A stretch of DNA of 43,242 nucleotides from Bacteroidales bacterium (GCA_023228725.1 JALOAQ010000007.1:1-43242), one strand, 5' to 3'. Counted from the stretch's first letter, positions 33,569 through 43,013 are shown. Numbers and translations: made by a program. Notes: generated by a model not told the origin, from the letters alone.

Positions 33569-35671
33569 TTAAAAAATAAATTTTTTACTACTAATTAAAT
33601 CTTCTAACACTTGTGCAGGAACTTTTTCATAATGAGAAAATTCCATACTAAAAACTGCCCTGCCCGAGCTTAAAGTTCTTAAAGCTGTAATATAACCAAA
33701 TTGCTCTGACATTGCAACTTCAGCTTTCAAAACTCTGTGTATTCCGCTCATTTCCATGCCTAAAATAGTTGCACGCCTACGATTTAAGTCTGCACTTATA
33801 TCTCCTAAATATTCTTCAGGTGTTACTATTTCTAATTTCATTATAGGCTCTAAAATTGTTGATTTCAATTTTTTGGAAACCTCAGAAAAACATTGTCCAG
33901 CAGCTATATTAAATGCTAAGGAATCGCTATCAACACTATGATAAGAACCATCTACTAATTCTACCTTCATATTATGCATTGGGTAGCCTCCAATTGGTCC
34001 GTTATTCATTGATTGTTTAAAACCTTTTTCAACAGCACTTATAAATTCTTTAGGTAGTTTACCTCCTTTTATACTGTCAACAAACTGCAAACCCACAAAA
34101 TCTTTATCATCAACACAACCAATATTTACAGTAATATCTGCAAACATTCCTTTTCCGCCGGTTTGTTTTTTAAATATATGATTATAATTAATGGTATCAA
34201 GAAAAACTTCCTTATAATTTACTTGTGGATTTCCTTGATTTATTTTAAGACCATGTTCTCTTACAAGACGGTCAATAATTATTTCTAAGTGCAACTCGCC
34301 CATGCCACTAACCAAAGTTTGACCAGAGTTTTCGTCATGTCTAATTGCAAAAGTTGGATCTTCCTCTGCCATTTTTAACAAAGCTTGGTCTAACTTATCA
34401 ATATCTGCTTGGCTCAAGGCTTCGACAGCAATTGAAATTACCGGTTCGGGGAATTGCATTTTATCTAAAATAATAGGTTTTGATTCATCACAGAGCGTAT
34501 CGCCTGTAACTGTATTTTTTAAACCTACTATTGCACAAATATCGCCTGCTTCTACTAGTTCGATTTGATTTTGTTTATTAGAGTGCATTTGGAAAATTCG
34601 AGAAACTCTTTCTTTCTTTCCTAATCTAACATTATAAATCATATCTCCGGATTTGATATTTCCGCTATAAACACGTAAGTAAGCTAATTTTCCAACAAAA
34701 GAACTTGTTACAATTTTAAAACACATTGCAGATAAAGGAGCAGAAGCATCAGCTTCTCTTTCAATCAAATCGTCAGTTTTGGGATTATGTCCTTTTATAG
34801 AATCAACATCTAATGGAGAGGGAAGAAAATCGCAAATAGCATTTAAAAGTAGTTGAATGCCTTTGTTTTTAAATGCTGACCCACATAATATCGGAACATA
34901 TTTTTTATTAATTACCAAAGTTCTTAAAAGATTTTTAAATTCTTGAACAGATATTTTTGTTCTATCTTCAAAAAACCTTTCTAACATAATATCATCAACT
35001 TCGATAACCGTTTCAATAAGTTTTTCGCGATATTTAAAAACCTCTTCTTGCATTTCTTCGGGGATATCTTCTACTCTATAATTTGCTCCCAAACTATCGT
35101 CTTCATCCCAGAGGTAAGCTTTTTGTTCAATTAAATCAACAACACCCACAAACTCCTCGCCATCTCCTATAGGCAATTGAATTACTAAAGGTTTAGCATT
35201 AAGTTTTTCTTCAATTTGTTGAACTACTTTAATAAAATCTGCACCTGTTCTATCCATTTTATTTACAAATGCAATTCTAGGTACATTATATCTATTTGCT
35301 TGATGCCAAACTGTTTCACTTTGTGGCTCAACACCACCTACAGCACAAAAAACAGCAACTGCACCGTCTAGAACTCTTAAAGAACGTTCAACTTCAACAG
35401 TAAAATCAACGTGGCCAGGCGTGTCGATTATATTGATTTTATAATTTTCATTATTGGATGTCCAAAAGGTTGTAGTAGCAGCGGAAGTAATAGTTATTCC
35501 ACGCTCTTGTTCTTGTTCCATCCAATCCATAGTTGCAGCACCTTCATGAACCTCACCTATTTTATAATTAATACCGGTATAATACAAAATACGCTCAGTA
35601 GTTGTGGTTTTACCCGCATCTATGTGAGCCATAATTCCGATATTCCTTGTATTTAATAGTTTGGGGTTCAT
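33569..35671 (-). CDS. fusA: Translation elongation factor G
   Basis: A 700-residue GTPase that drives translocation. The GTP-binding motifs are intact: AHIDAGKTTT (residues 15-24), the RGITITSAATT switch, DTPGHVDF and NKMD. Domains II-V follow, ending with the domain V helix region and SHYEKVPAQVLEDLISSKKF. It lies between rpsG and rpsJ. It looks like the housekeeping copy by location; whether a second EF-G exists elsewhere cannot be told from this window. Confidence 0.97.
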   Translation of the reverse strand: MNPKLLNTRNIGIMAHIDAGKTTTTERILYYTGINYKIGEVHEGAATMDWMEQEQERGITITSAATTTFWTSNNENYKINIIDTPGHVDFTVEVERSLRVLDGAVAVFCAVGGVEPQSETVWHQANRYNVPRIAFVNKMDRTGADFIKVVQQIEEKLNAKPLVIQLPIGDGEEFVGVVDLIEQKAYLWDEDDSLGANYRVEDIPEEMQEEVFKYREKLIETVIEVDDIMLERFFEDRTKISVQEFKNLLRTLVINKKYVPILCGSAFKNKGIQLLLNAICDFLPSPLDVDSIKGHNPKTDDLIEREADASAPLSAMCFKIVTSSFVGKLAYLRVYSGNIKSGDMIYNVRLGKKERVSRIFQMHSNKQNQIELVEAGDICAIVGLKNTVTGDTLCDESKPIILDKMQFPEPVISIAVEALSQADIDKLDQALLKMAEEDPTFAIRHDENSGQTLVSGMGELHLEIIIDRLVREHGLKINQGNPQVNYKEVFLDTINYNHIFKKQTGGKGMFADITVNIGCVDDKDFVGLQFVDSIKGGKLPKEFISAVEKGFKQSMNNGPIGGYPMHNMKVELVDGSYHSVDSDSLAFNIAAGQCFSEVSKKLKSTILEPIMKLEIVTPEEYLGDISADLNRRRATILGMEMSGIHRVLKAEVAMSEQFGYITALRTLSSGRAVFSMEFSHYEKVPAQVLEDLISSKKFIF

Positions 35672-35688
35672 TTCTATTCTATACAGTC

Positions 35689-36165
35689 TTAAAATTTAAA
35701 GTGAGCAAATGCTTTATTAGCTTCGGCCATTCTATGAGTTTCGTCTTTTTTCTTAACAGCCGCACCTTCATTATTATAAGCAGCCATAATTTCAGCAGCT
35801 AAACTATCAGCCATTGAGTGTCCGCTACGTTTACGAGCTGCAGCTATTAACCATTTGTGGCTTACTGATATTTTTCTATCGCCTCTAATTTCGGTTGGTA
35901 CTTGAAAAGTTGCACCACCAATACGACGACTTTTAACTTCTACAGCAGGAGTAACATTATCCAATGCTTTTCTCCATACATCTATAGGAGCATCTTCGGA
36001 ATCTTTCATTTTTTTAGCAATAATTTCTAAGCTATCATAAAAAATTGCAAATGAAGTTGATTTTTTACCGCTCCACATCATATCGTTAACAAAACGAGTT
36101 ACCCTTGGATCATTAAATTTTGGATCGGGTAGTATAATTCTTTTCTTAGGTTTAGATTTTCTCAT
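35689..36165 (-). CDS. rpsG: 30S ribosomal protein S7
   Basis: A 158-residue primary 16S rRNA-binding protein of the head (MRKSKPKKRIILPDPKFNDP; RRIGGATFQVPTEIRGDRKI; RKRSGHSMADSLAAEIMAAY; end RMAEANKAFAHFKF). Normal length, 26 bases after rpsL and 17 before fusA. Confidence 0.98.
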   Translation of the reverse strand: MRKSKPKKRIILPDPKFNDPRVTRFVNDMMWSGKKSTSFAIFYDSLEIIAKKMKDSEDAPIDVWRKALDNVTPAVEVKSRRIGGATFQVPTEIRGDRKISVSHKWLIAAARKRSGHSMADSLAAEIMAAYNNEGAAVKKKDETHRMAEANKAFAHFKF

Positions 36166-36191
36166 TTTATCTTAAATTTTCCTTTATTAAA

Positions 36192-36593
36192 TTATTTTTT
36201 TCCTTTAGCAGCAGCTACGCCTTTCTTAGGTCTCTTAGCACCATATTTTGAACGACCTTGTTTGCGACCATCAACTCCTGCAGTATCTAATGCTCCTCTA
36301 ACAATATGATATCTAACACCTGGCAAATCTTTTACCCTTCCACCTCTAACTAATACTATAGAGTGTTCTTGTAAATTATGACCTTCGCCAGGAATATAAG
36401 CGTTAACTTCTTTTCCATTTGTTAATCTTACTCTTGCTACTTTACGCATTGCCGAATTTGGCTTTTTGGGTGTGGTTGTATAAACTCTTGTACACACACC
36501 TCTTCTTTGAGGACATGAACCCAAGGCCGGAGATTTGCTTGTGTAAGACATTTCTCGCCTTCCTTTTCTTACTAATTGTTGTATTGTTGGCAT
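36192..36593 (-). CDS. rpsL: 30S ribosomal protein S12
   Basis: A 133-residue decoding-centre protein. The PKKPNSA loop has Lys43 and Lys44, and RGGRVKDLPGVRY has Lys88. These are the wild-type residues whose replacement gives streptomycin resistance elsewhere, so no such resistance is predicted here. It is the first gene of the joined str-S10-spc-alpha block, with a near-perfect promoter 53 bases before the ATG. Confidence 0.98.
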   Translation of the reverse strand: MPTIQQLVRKGRREMSYTSKSPALGSCPQRRGVCTRVYTTTPKKPNSAMRKVARVRLTNGKEVNAYIPGEGHNLQEHSIVLVRGGRVKDLPGVRYHIVRGALDTAGVDGRKQGRSKYGAKRPKKGVAAAKGKK

Positions 36594-36645
36594 AAAACCT
36601 ATAAATTTTTTAAATTCAACTACTTTTTTATAAATTTTCGGACTG

Positions 36646-36675
36646 CAAAGGTAAATTAATTTTTTTTATTAACAA
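36646..36675 (-). promoter_or_regulatory. Promoter of the rpsL-led ribosomal operon
   Basis: Read on the - strand: TTG (36675-36673), a 19-base spacer, TACCTTTG (36653-36646), then CAGTCCGA. The match to the Bacteroidota consensus is complete. The start-site sequence TTTGCAGTCCGA is identical to that of rpsT. The gap to 36828 is AT-rich and holds no gene. Confidence 0.88.
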
Positions 36676-36828
36676 CATAACTTGAAATTATTTTTATAAA
36701 TTTCTTCTATTAACTGATAAATCAAGCATTTTTGAGCAAAATAATGGGAAAATATCAACAAAAAATTATTAAAATCTTGATAATTATTAAAATTAAGGAA
36801 AAATAAAACCGTTTTTTTTTGTAAAATA

Positions 36829-36861
36829 TTTGCAAAAATCAAAACTTAGGCATTATATTTG
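36829..36861 (+). promoter_or_regulatory. Promoter of the beta-helix lipoprotein gene
   Basis: TTTG (36829-36832), a 21-base spacer and TATATTTG (36854-36861), followed by the ATG at 36888. It is divergent from the ribosomal operon promoter. Confidence 0.7.
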
Positions 36862-36887
36862 TAAATAAACTACAAAACTTATACATT

Positions 36888-37979
36888 ATGAAAAATTATT
36901 TTTATATTTTATTAATCGCAATAGCTTTTCTAGGAATATTTTTCACAGCTTGCGACCCTAAAGAAGAGGACAATAATAAAGATATTATTGAAATAACAGA
37001 AGATATAACTACTCCTAGTATTTGGAGTGGCGACAAAACTTATATTATCAAAAAACACGACTTTTATGTTGAAAACGTTTTAACCATTGAAGCCGGTGCG
37101 ATAATAAAATTCAGCTCTCAAGCAAAAAACCTAACTCTTTCTAGCAAAGGACAAATAATTGCAAATGGAAATTCATCTAAACCAATAGTCTTTACTTCTA
37201 TTAAAGATGATTCAAAAGGAGGAGATACAAATAAAGATGGAGATGCTAGCTCGCCAAATATGGGAGATTGGGCAAATATAGATTTAAACGGAACAAAAAG
37301 CTCTGTCTTTAATTATTGCGAATTTTATTACGGTGGTTTTGGTACAGGAGCTAGTGCTACTATGGACTTAAGTGCTGAATCTGTTGCTGAAATCAAAAAC
37401 TGCACTTTTGCTCACAACGGTGGAGGTGTAAATGGACGTTATTATATAGGTGTTCTACATGCAGATAACGCTTCTGATGAAACAATAATTCAAAATAACT
37501 TATTTTATGCTAACCAACTACCTATAACTATTACCGGAGATATTAATATTGATAATTCAAACAAATTTTCAAAAAATGGAGAAACAAATAAATATAATGG
37601 AATTTTTGTATCACGAGATATTACTAAAAATACAACTTGGTTAGAAGATGAAGTTGCTTTTGTTATTACTTCTGATGAAATGCAAATAAAACTTAATGCA
37701 AGTTTAAGTTTAGGAGATAATGTTGTATTAAAATTTTCTGAAAATAGCCAACTAGATATTTTGCAAACCGAAAGTTCATTAATAAATTACGATGGTGATG
37801 GAGTATATTTTACTTCATTAAAAGATGACGAGCTAAAAGGCGACACAAATGGAGATGAAAATGCAAGTATGCCACAAACTGCTGATTGGATAGGAATTCA
37901 TATTAACGGCTGGAAATCAACAGGCTATGCCAACTGGCCTAATATAAGATACAATGACCCTAACCCTTCGGTTAAATAA
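36888..37979 (+). CDS. Right-handed beta-helix lipoprotein, probably surface-exposed
   Basis: A 363-residue protein. The signal peptide ends in a lipobox (GIFFTAC, Cys22), followed by an acidic stretch (DPKEEDNNKD). Acid-rich residues just after the cysteine resemble the Bacteroidota lipoprotein surface-export signal. The mature part is built from short strands with parallel beta-helix character (KNLTLSSKGQIIANGNSSKP; VAEIKNCTFAHNGGGVNGRY). An internal duplication is seen as FTSIKDDSKGGDTNKDGDAS then WANIDLNG at about 100-140, and FTSLKDDELKGDTNGDENAS then WIGIHINGW near the end; the Asp-rich turns may bind calcium. Related proteins are common in Bacteroidota, but a function is not established. 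Confidence 0.8.
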   Translation: MKNYFYILLIAIAFLGIFFTACDPKEEDNNKDIIEITEDITTPSIWSGDKTYIIKKHDFYVENVLTIEAGAIIKFSSQAKNLTLSSKGQIIANGNSSKPIVFTSIKDDSKGGDTNKDGDASSPNMGDWANIDLNGTKSSVFNYCEFYYGGFGTGASATMDLSAESVAEIKNCTFAHNGGGVNGRYYIGVLHADNASDETIIQNNLFYANQLPITITGDINIDNSNKFSKNGETNKYNGIFVSRDITKNTTWLEDEVAFVITSDEMQIKLNASLSLGDNVVLKFSENSQLDILQTESSLINYDGDGVYFTSLKDDELKGDTNGDENASMPQTADWIGIHINGWKSTGYANWPNIRYNDPNPSVK

Positions 37980-38190
37980 TTATTGCTTCTTCGCATTTCG
38001 CTACGCTCAATGCTCGAAGGAAAACAACCACGAATTGCACGAATTTTCACGAATTTTGGCTTCTTGCATTTCGTCTGTATATAACAATCCAAAACTGTCC
38101 AATCTAATAATTGGAAGCTCAAGGACTAAAGATTAATTAGTGGATGGTTTAAAGTCTTCGATAAGAATCGGTAGTGAGGTGGTTTTTTAA
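37980..38190. other. Non-coding stretch with a hairpin and short direct repeats
   Basis: CTTCG (37989-37993) pairs with CGAAG (38015-38019), extended by CATT/AATG with a small bulge; this may end the lipoprotein transcript, but no T-run follows. At 38029-38058 the word CACGAATT occurs three times in tandem with a spacing of about ten. No signal peptide or promoter for the next reading frame was found in any frame. Confidence 0.65.
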
Positions 38191-39666
38191 TTAAGAATTG
38201 AGGATAAATTAAAAACTAAATACTTTGTAAAAAAAAGAACCCGAAACATCGGTGGCAATGGTGGAGGTTTTAATTATATACACCATGGTGACACTTGCGA
38301 ATATATTCTACCACTTATAACCATGTATAAAGGAGGGGATAATGGTGGATTTTATGGATTACATTACGGAGACACTTGTACTTATTCTTTACAGGATTTA
38401 ATAGTGTATAAAGGAGGTAGTGGTGGTGGGTTTAGTGGATTACATTACGGAGATACTTGTAATTATCTATCACTTACAATTTATTTTGGCGGTTTAGGAG
38501 ATGGGTTTGCTAATATTTGTATAGACGATATGTGCGATGAGTTTAATGCAGAACCTTATGAAATAACGCAATTTACTGGTGGAGCAGGCGATGGGTTTGC
38601 AAGTTTTCATTTTGGAGATACTTGTATTTACAATTTGCCAATTTTAACAGCTTTTACTGGTGGAGCAGGGAGTGGATTTGCTAATCTACATTACGGCGAT
38701 ACCTGTTATTTTATATCTAATCCTTTAGTGGCTTATGCAGGTGGTGATGGTGGAGGTTTTAATAATGCACACTTTGGTGATACATGTTTTTTTATCCCCA
38801 ATTTATTAACGGTTTATACTGGTGGTGAAGGTGGAGGCTTTGATTATTTACACCATGGCGATACTTGCGTTTATGACCCACCATTTTATATCGCTTATGC
38901 TGGTGGAGTTTCCGATGGATTTAGTAATGCACATTTTGGAGATACTTGCTCTTTTATTCAAATTTTATATCCAATGTATGTAGGTGGTGTGGCTGATGGT
39001 TTTGATTATCTTCATTATGGAAATACTTGTTATTATAAGCCTGTAATGTTTTTTTATGGTGGAATAGGAGATGGCTATGGATTTATTCAGTATTATAATT
39101 GTGGTCAATTAGAAGACATGGCTTTACCTATTGAATTATTAAAATTTGTAGCTTTCCAAGAAGATGATAAAGTAAGATTAGAGTGGATTAGCCTTACAGA
39201 AATAAATAACGAATACTTTAGTATTGAACATTCCCTTGATGCAACAAATTGGATTTCTATTGCAAATATTCCAGGAGCCGGAAATTCTAACACTGCTCAG
39301 TCTTATTTTGAATATGATTACTACCCAGAAGAGGGAATTAATTATTATAGATTGAAACAAACTGATTTTGATAGAAAACATACGTATTCCAAAATAATTT
39401 ATGTTGATTATAAACTTGATGATACGCAAATTACATTGTTCCCAAATCCATTTAAAGATGTGTTTACTGTTGATTTAGGGACAGCTAAAGAAACAAGTTT
39501 AAATTATCAAATATTCTCCTCATCAGGTAAATTAATACAATCTAATTTGCTTACTACAAGTGGGCAATTTGATATTAATCTAGAGCAAGAATCAGAAGGT
39601 GTGTATATATTTAAGATAATTATTCAGGGAAAAGTGAATATATTTAGGATTGTTAAGATGAAATAA
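38191..39666 (+). pseudogene. Glycine-rich repeat protein with type IX sorting tail, 5' end lost
   Basis: The frame is open from 38191; the first ATG is at 38323 inside a repeat. Nine to ten units of about 26-28 residues run from 38250 to about 39110, built on a GG-x-G-x-GF core and an H-x-GDTC end, for example YAGGDGGGFNNAHFGDTC. Residues after that form a linker domain (LPIELLKFVAFQEDDKVRLE). The end is a classic type A T9SS sorting domain: TLFPNPFKDVFTVDL, then SEGVYIFKIIIQG and RIVKMK. Such cargo needs a Sec signal peptide, and none is present. The repeat array already begins upstream of any start codon, so the 5' part seems to have been deleted or replaced. Confidence 0.7.
38250..39110 (+). 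repeat. Coding tandem repeats of about 78-84 bp
   Basis: The word CAYTWYGGHGAYACNTG (encoding H-x-GDTC) recurs, for example at 38284, 38362 and 38443, with spacing of 78 and 81 bases. One unit (about 38490-38545) is diverged to CIDDMC. The units are degenerate in sequence, unlike the nearly identical TPR units at 2763-3540, so this array is older. Confidence 0.8.
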
Positions 39667-39744
39667 AAATTCAATTTTAAATCTTCCTACTTGTTTAGTT
39701 TTTCAACTTCCCGTTTTGAGCCTAGCGAAAAACTCGAAGCCTTT

Positions 39745-39813
39745 TCAACTTTCGACTTTCAACTTTCAACTTTATGGACTTTACAGACTTTCGACTTTAC
39801 AGACTTTCGACTT
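39745..39813. repeat. Short tandem repeats abutting the carbamate kinase stop codon
   Basis: Variants of ACTTTCRACTTTC are followed by two perfect copies of a 16-base unit GACTTTACAGACTTTC (39777-39792 and 39793-39808) and the start of a third. The array touches the arcC stop at 39814. It is non-coding and probably slippage-prone. Confidence 0.85.
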
Positions 39814-40764
39814 TTATCTTACTATTCTTGTTCCAGCCAAAGGATTATTTAATTGAGAAGCTTCTGTTATGATGCAAGTTTTACCGCCATTTTCAATAAA
39901 GTTTATAGCAGCTCTAATTTTTGGTGCCATACTACCTTCAGTAAATTGAGCTTGTTCTAAATATTGTTTTGCCTCATTCACAGTAATAGTATCCAAACTT
40001 TTTTCATCAGGACTGTTAAAATTTAAACAAACTTTTGGTACATCTGTTAAAATGTAAAATTCATCTGCATTTATATAAACTGCCAACATAGATGAAGCTA
40101 AATCTTTGTCTATTACAGCCTCAACCCCTTGTAAGTTTTTGTTTTTTGTTAAAATAATAGGTATTCCGCCACCGCCAACACTGATAACAATATTTCCTTG
40201 GCGGGCAAGTGCTTCTACAATTTCTTTGTTATTTATGTCTATTGGTTTTGGTGAAGCAACAACTTTTCGCCAGCCTTTTCCTTTAGGATCTTTTGCAAAA
40301 TTATCATTTGGATTTTTAGACTTTAGAATCTTCATTTCTTCTTCTGAATAATAAGGTCCAATTGGTTTTGTTGGATTTTGAAAAGCTTTGTCTTTTTCGT
40401 CAACCAAAACTTGGCTTACAATAGTAATAATATTTTTATCAAAACCATTTTTCGCTAAGACATTTTTAAACTGCTGCTCAATCAAATAGCCAATAAAACC
40501 TTGAGAATAAGCACCACAAATATCAAGAGGCATTTCGGGAATATTATAAAGTTTTTTGCCAGCATTTACTTGTAATAAAATATTCCCAACTTGCGGTCCA
40601 TTACCATGTGCAATCACAATATTGTAGTCGCTTTTTATTAGATCTAACAAATTTTCGCAAGTTTCATAAACATTGGCTTTTTGTTCTTCTATTGTTCCGA
40701 TTTGACCAGCTCTTAGTAGAGCATTCCCACCAAAAGCTATAAGGGCTAATTTTTTATTTTTCAT
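39814..40764 (-). CDS. arcC: Carbamate kinase
   Basis: A 316-residue amino-acid-kinase-fold enzyme that makes ATP and ammonia plus CO2 from carbamoyl phosphate and ADP. Motifs: ALIAFGGNALL at the N-terminus, IVIAHGNGPQVGN near 50, ISVGGGGIPIIL near 195-206, and GVEAVIDKDLASSMLAVYI, which holds the catalytic Lys/Asp. Normal length. No arginine deiminase or ornithine carbamoyltransferase gene is adjacent, so the source of carbamoyl phosphate is unclear. It is divergent from the DAHP synthase gene, with a TACTTTTG box 17 bases before the ATG. Confidence 0.96.
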   Translation of the reverse strand: MKNKKLALIAFGGNALLRAGQIGTIEEQKANVYETCENLLDLIKSDYNIVIAHGNGPQVGNILLQVNAGKKLYNIPEMPLDICGAYSQGFIGYLIEQQFKNVLAKNGFDKNIITIVSQVLVDEKDKAFQNPTKPIGPYYSEEEMKILKSKNPNDNFAKDPKGKGWRKVVASPKPIDINNKEIVEALARQGNIVISVGGGGIPIILTKNKNLQGVEAVIDKDLASSMLAVYINADEFYILTDVPKVCLNFNSPDEKSLDTITVNEAKQYLEQAQFTEGSMAPKIRAAINFIENGGKTCIITEASQLNNPLAGTRIVR

Positions 40765-40781
40765 AAAATAATTTTTGCTTG

Positions 40782-40789
40782 CAAAAGTA
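40782..40789 (-). promoter_or_regulatory. Promoter -7 box of arcC
   Basis: On the - strand TACTTTTG, an exact TAnnTTTG, 17 bases before the arcC ATG. No TTTG is present at the -33 position. It is divergent from the box at 40861-40868, so the two promoters share a 70-base AT-rich region. Confidence 0.6.
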
Positions 40790-40860
40790 ATATATATGAA
40801 AAAAAATCTTGCTTTAAAATATATTTTTTTTTAAAGATTTTAAACAATAAATATAATCTA

Positions 40861-40868
40861 TATCTTTG
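40861..40868 (+). promoter_or_regulatory. Promoter -7 box of the DAHP synthase gene, implying a leaderless start
   Basis: TATCTTTG is followed by only six bases before the ATG at 40875. The transcription start expected 5-7 bases after the box coincides with the start codon. The -33 box is weak. Confidence 0.6.
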
Positions 40869-40874
40869 CAACTT

Positions 40875-41924
40875 ATGTGCAAAGATTTTACAATAATAGC
40901 CGGCCCTTGTAGTGCAGAATCTCAAGAACAAGTTTTGCTAACTGCTAAAAAGCTTAGTCAAACACTTAAACCTGATTATTTTCGTGCAGGAGTTTGGAAA
41001 CCACGTACCCGTCCGGGAAGTTTTGAGGGAGTTGGTACAAAAGCTTTGACTTGGCTAAATAAAGTACAAACTGAATTTGGAATAAAAGCTATTACCGAAG
41101 CAGGCAGTGCAAATCATGTTGAAAAAATTTTAAAAAACGAATTAAAAGCTTTTTGGGTTGGAGCAAGAACTGTTGCAAATCCTTTTTCTGTACAAGAAAT
41201 TGTTTCTGCTTGCGACAAAAAAGATATAGAAGTTTTTGTAAAAAATCCAATTCATCCAGATATAGAATTGTGGATGGGTGCAATAGAACGATTTCTAGTT
41301 GCAGGAATAAAAAATGTTTACGCCATACATAGAGGATTTTATCCTTATGAAAAAACTCATTTAAGAAATATTCCACGTTGGGAAATTCCAATAGAACTTG
41401 CACGCAGATTACCAGAAGTGAAAATTATTTGTGACCCAAGCCATATAGCAGGAAAACCTGAATATATAAAGGAAATTTCGCAAAGAGCAATAAATCTGAA
41501 CATGTGCGGACTTATGGTTGAAACGCATTATAATCCAAAAATTGCTTTAAGTGATAAAGAACAGCAAATTACACCGGAAAATTTAGCTAAAATAATTTCA
41601 GAGCTTAATTTTAGAAAAACATTTACAGATAATTCAGAATATCAAAATAGCTTAAATGATTTACGTGAAAAAATTGACGCTATAGATTTTCAACTAATTG
41701 ATATGTTGGAACATAGATTTAAGCTTGTTGATGAAATTGGAAATCTAAAAAAAGATAATAATATAACTATTTTGCAATTAGAAAGATGGAAATCTATTAT
41801 AGAATCACGCCTGAACTATGCAAATCAAGATAATATTTCTAAAGATTTTCTTTTGAAAGTTTTACAAATGATACATAAAGAATCTATTCTTAGGCAAAAC
41901 AAAATTTTTGATGAAGAAAAATAA
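40875..41924 (+). CDS. Bifunctional DAHP synthase / chorismate mutase
   Basis: A 349-residue fusion. Residues about 1-250 are a type I DAHP synthase (AroA-beta/KdsA-like): IIAGPCSAES, RAGVWKPRTRPGSFEG, KAFWVGARTVANPFSVQE, PIHPDIELWMGAIERF, ICDPSHIAGK and GLMVETHYNP. Residues about 256-349 are an AroQ-type chorismate mutase (LNDLREKIDAIDFQLIDML, then HRFKLVDEIGNLKK). Such fusions are typical of Bacteroidota and allow prephenate or chorismate feedback through the mutase domain. The start is ATG 40875 because the family begins right before the IIAGPCSAES strand and because an upstream TTG lies inside the promoter. The gene joins the first step of the shikimate pathway to the branch to Phe and Tyr. 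Confidence 0.95.
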   Translation: MCKDFTIIAGPCSAESQEQVLLTAKKLSQTLKPDYFRAGVWKPRTRPGSFEGVGTKALTWLNKVQTEFGIKAITEAGSANHVEKILKNELKAFWVGARTVANPFSVQEIVSACDKKDIEVFVKNPIHPDIELWMGAIERFLVAGIKNVYAIHRGFYPYEKTHLRNIPRWEIPIELARRLPEVKIICDPSHIAGKPEYIKEISQRAINLNMCGLMVETHYNPKIALSDKEQQITPENLAKIISELNFRKTFTDNSEYQNSLNDLREKIDAIDFQLIDMLEHRFKLVDEIGNLKKDNNITILQLERWKSIIESRLNYANQDNISKDFLLKVLQMIHKESILRQNKIFDEEK

Positions 41925-42996
41925 AACTCCATATATTAAACTCTCGCTTGAAACTATTAAAGAAAATTTAGACTTTTTTACTAAAACTTTAGGTTTTAAA
42001 AACCAAGAAATTTATTATCCTGTAAAAGTAAATTCAGATGAGAATATTTTGAATTTGCTAAAAAAAGAAGAGGTGAATTTTGAAACTGGAGCAATTTCAG
42101 AAATTGAAAATTTACTTAAACTTGGGATTTTGCCCGAAAATATACTTTATGGAAATCCCGTGAAATCGGATGAGAATATTTTAAAAGCATATAGTTTGGG
42201 TATAAATATTTTTGGTCTTGATAGTCTTGTTGAATTAGAGAAAATAGCAAAATTAGCTCCAAATTCTAAAGTGTATTTTAGACTTAATATAAGTAATCAA
42301 GGAGCAGAATGGGATTTGACAAAAAAGTTTGGTTGCTCAAAAACCGATTTATTTGAATTATTTAGAAAAAGTAAAACTTTAGGTTTAAATCCTTGCGGAA
42401 TTAGTTTTCATGTTGGTTGGAATAATGATAATATTGAAAATTGGAATAATGTTTTTGAATATATTAATGAGCTTAAAAATGATTTAATAAATCAAAATTT
42501 TAGTTTTGAATTTATAAATATTGGTTCTGGCTTTCCAGCTCACAAAAATGATGGAAAAGAAAATTTAAAAGAAATTGCAAAAATAATTTTACCATATTTG
42601 AATAAGTGGCGAAAAGAAAATATTAAACTAATTGCTGAACCTGGCTCGTTTTTAGTTGCTTATGCTGGTATATTACATACAAAAATTATTGAAATTATTG
42701 AAAAAAAAGGCAAAAAATGGGTTTTTGTTGATACAGGAATTTTTCAAGGTTTTTATTGGATTTTAAGTGGATTGAATTACAATATTAGAGCTGAAAAACC
42801 TGAATCAAATTTTGAAACTGAAGAATTTGTTGTTTGTGGACCAAGTTGTGATACTCATGATGTTTTCTCATACAAAGTAAAATTGCCAAAATCAATAAAA
42901 AAAGGAGATATCTTATGTGTTGAACCGGCAGGAGCATATATATTTTCTGCTAAGGAATATAATGGATTTTCTTATCCTATTCAGATTGTTGAGTAA
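41911..42996 (+). CDS. PLP-dependent decarboxylase, group IV (ornithine/diaminopimelate type)
   Basis: A 361-residue protein from ATG 41911, overlapping the previous stop by 14 bases. The PLP lysine is Lys39 in YYPVKVNSD. Others are FETGAISEIE, HVGWNN near 167, GSGFP at 205-209, AEPGSFLVA with Glu243, and CGPSCDTHDVF with Cys309-Cys313-Asp314. The GPSCD element resembles ornithine-decarboxylase members, where diaminopimelate enzymes usually show Glu. The usual Arg of EPGR is Ser here, which should weaken phosphate contact and may reflect a different substrate. It is shorter than most diaminopimelate decarboxylases (about 400). Substrate not assigned. Confidence 0.85.
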   Translation: MKKNKTPYIKLSLETIKENLDFFTKTLGFKNQEIYYPVKVNSDENILNLLKKEEVNFETGAISEIENLLKLGILPENILYGNPVKSDENILKAYSLGINIFGLDSLVELEKIAKLAPNSKVYFRLNISNQGAEWDLTKKFGCSKTDLFELFRKSKTLGLNPCGISFHVGWNNDNIENWNNVFEYINELKNDLINQNFSFEFINIGSGFPAHKNDGKENLKEIAKIILPYLNKWRKENIKLIAEPGSFLVAYAGILHTKIIEIIEKKGKKWVFVDTGIFQGFYWILSGLNYNIRAEKPESNFETEEFVVCGPSCDTHDVFSYKVKLPKSIKKGDILCVEPAGAYIFSAKEYNGFSYPIQIVE

Positions 42997-43013
42997 AATT
43001 AAGACAATAAAAC

